This document shows, piece after piece, positions 59,991 through 60,103 of a stretch of DNA of 60,103 nucleotides; position 1 is the first letter of the stretch, and every line of letters starts with the position of its first letter. The DNA is from Lachnospiraceae bacterium UBA1818 (GTDB taxonomy: Bacteria > Bacillota > Clostridia > Lachnospirales > Lachnospiraceae). Position numbers and translations under genes: made by a program. The notes beneath the pieces are model-generated. The model did no database searches. It saw only the letters and a list, made by a program, of their open reading frames with translations, and was not told the origin of the DNA. The stretch covers positions 1 through 60,103 of the forward strand of contig CAJFQZ010000006.1 in assembly GCA_904419285.1 (NCBI GenBank), given 5' to 3'.

Positions 59991-60103
59991 GTTCCCAGTC
60001 CGATGTGCGGAGGAAGCGGCGCTGTCGGCCGTGCAAGCAGGCTTGCGAAGGCCGGCAGGGAGGATTCCTCCATAGGGCGGACGCCCGCAGCGAGAAGAAG
60101 CGC
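59991..60103 (+). other. Leader past the T-box terminator, up to the window edge
   Basis: 113 bases without a start codon carrying a ribosome site. A hairpin of GTGCAAGC and GCTTGC type lies near 60030-60055. The gene controlled by the T-box begins beyond the window. Confidence 0.6.

Overview
The window looks like a chromosomal segment of an anaerobic, spore-forming, gut-type member of the Clostridia, most likely Lachnospiraceae. The evidence is a pyruvate:ferredoxin oxidoreductase, both subunits of the spore dipicolinate synthase, a PPi-type phosphofructokinase, a T-box leader, a yybP-ykoY manganese riboswitch, AGGAGG-type ribosome binding sites, and wall-anchored mucin-directed glycosidases with FIVAR modules. 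Genus cannot be decided from the sequence alone. No phage, insertion sequence, CRISPR array or rRNA was seen. The layout is mostly ordinary core genome, with accessory surface and carbohydrate genes mixed in.

Region 1 (1-8 kb): the 3' part of nifJ, then the conserved secG-rnr-smpB block. Facing it on the minus strand is tmRNA (ssrA), apparently cotranscribed with tRNA-Val and tRNA-Ala, followed by an alanine-rich membrane protein with a 15-bp minisatellite and a HAD phosphatase. Region 2 (7.8-18 kb): a zinc phospholipase C-like protein, an MFS transporter and an ABC exporter with a coiled-coil FtsX permease run on the plus strand. They are followed by minus-strand pyrC and a PPi-type phosphofructokinase, then plus-strand glf.

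Region 3 (18-26 kb): a two-gene operon of a transmembrane pseudokinase and an Ig-like surface protein, then a 1286-residue arabinofuranosidase-like surface enzyme. Region 4 (26-33 kb): RNA methyltransferase, rdgB, a phosphodiesterase, a seven-tRNA operon that includes a tRNA-His lacking most of its D arm, an HPr-like protein without the catalytic His, and a MATE exporter behind an apparent leader-peptide attenuator.

Region 5 (32-45 kb): dpaA-dpaB, asnB, mntP under a manganese riboswitch, a divergent OmpR/histidine kinase pair and a giant GH101 endo-alpha-N-acetylgalactosaminidase. Region 6 (45-60 kb): an AGCS symporter, hisH-hisF, ung, a tRNA-Gly, a LolD/MacB-type ABC system with a secreted CARDB-like partner, a small alarmone synthetase, a short TetR-like regulator beside fucO, HPr, inorganic pyrophosphatase, a phasin-like protein with an AarF/UbiB kinase, and a T-box leader whose target gene lies beyond the window.

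Several genes fit together. GH101 and the second glycosidase would free host glycan sugars, and FucO would reduce the lactaldehyde made from fucose. Pyrophosphatase and the PPi-type phosphofructokinase share pyrophosphate. SmpB, tmRNA and RNase R form the ribosome rescue and decay module. Coordinates of start codons were chosen by ribosome binding site and family N-terminus where the longest reading frame was not convincing.
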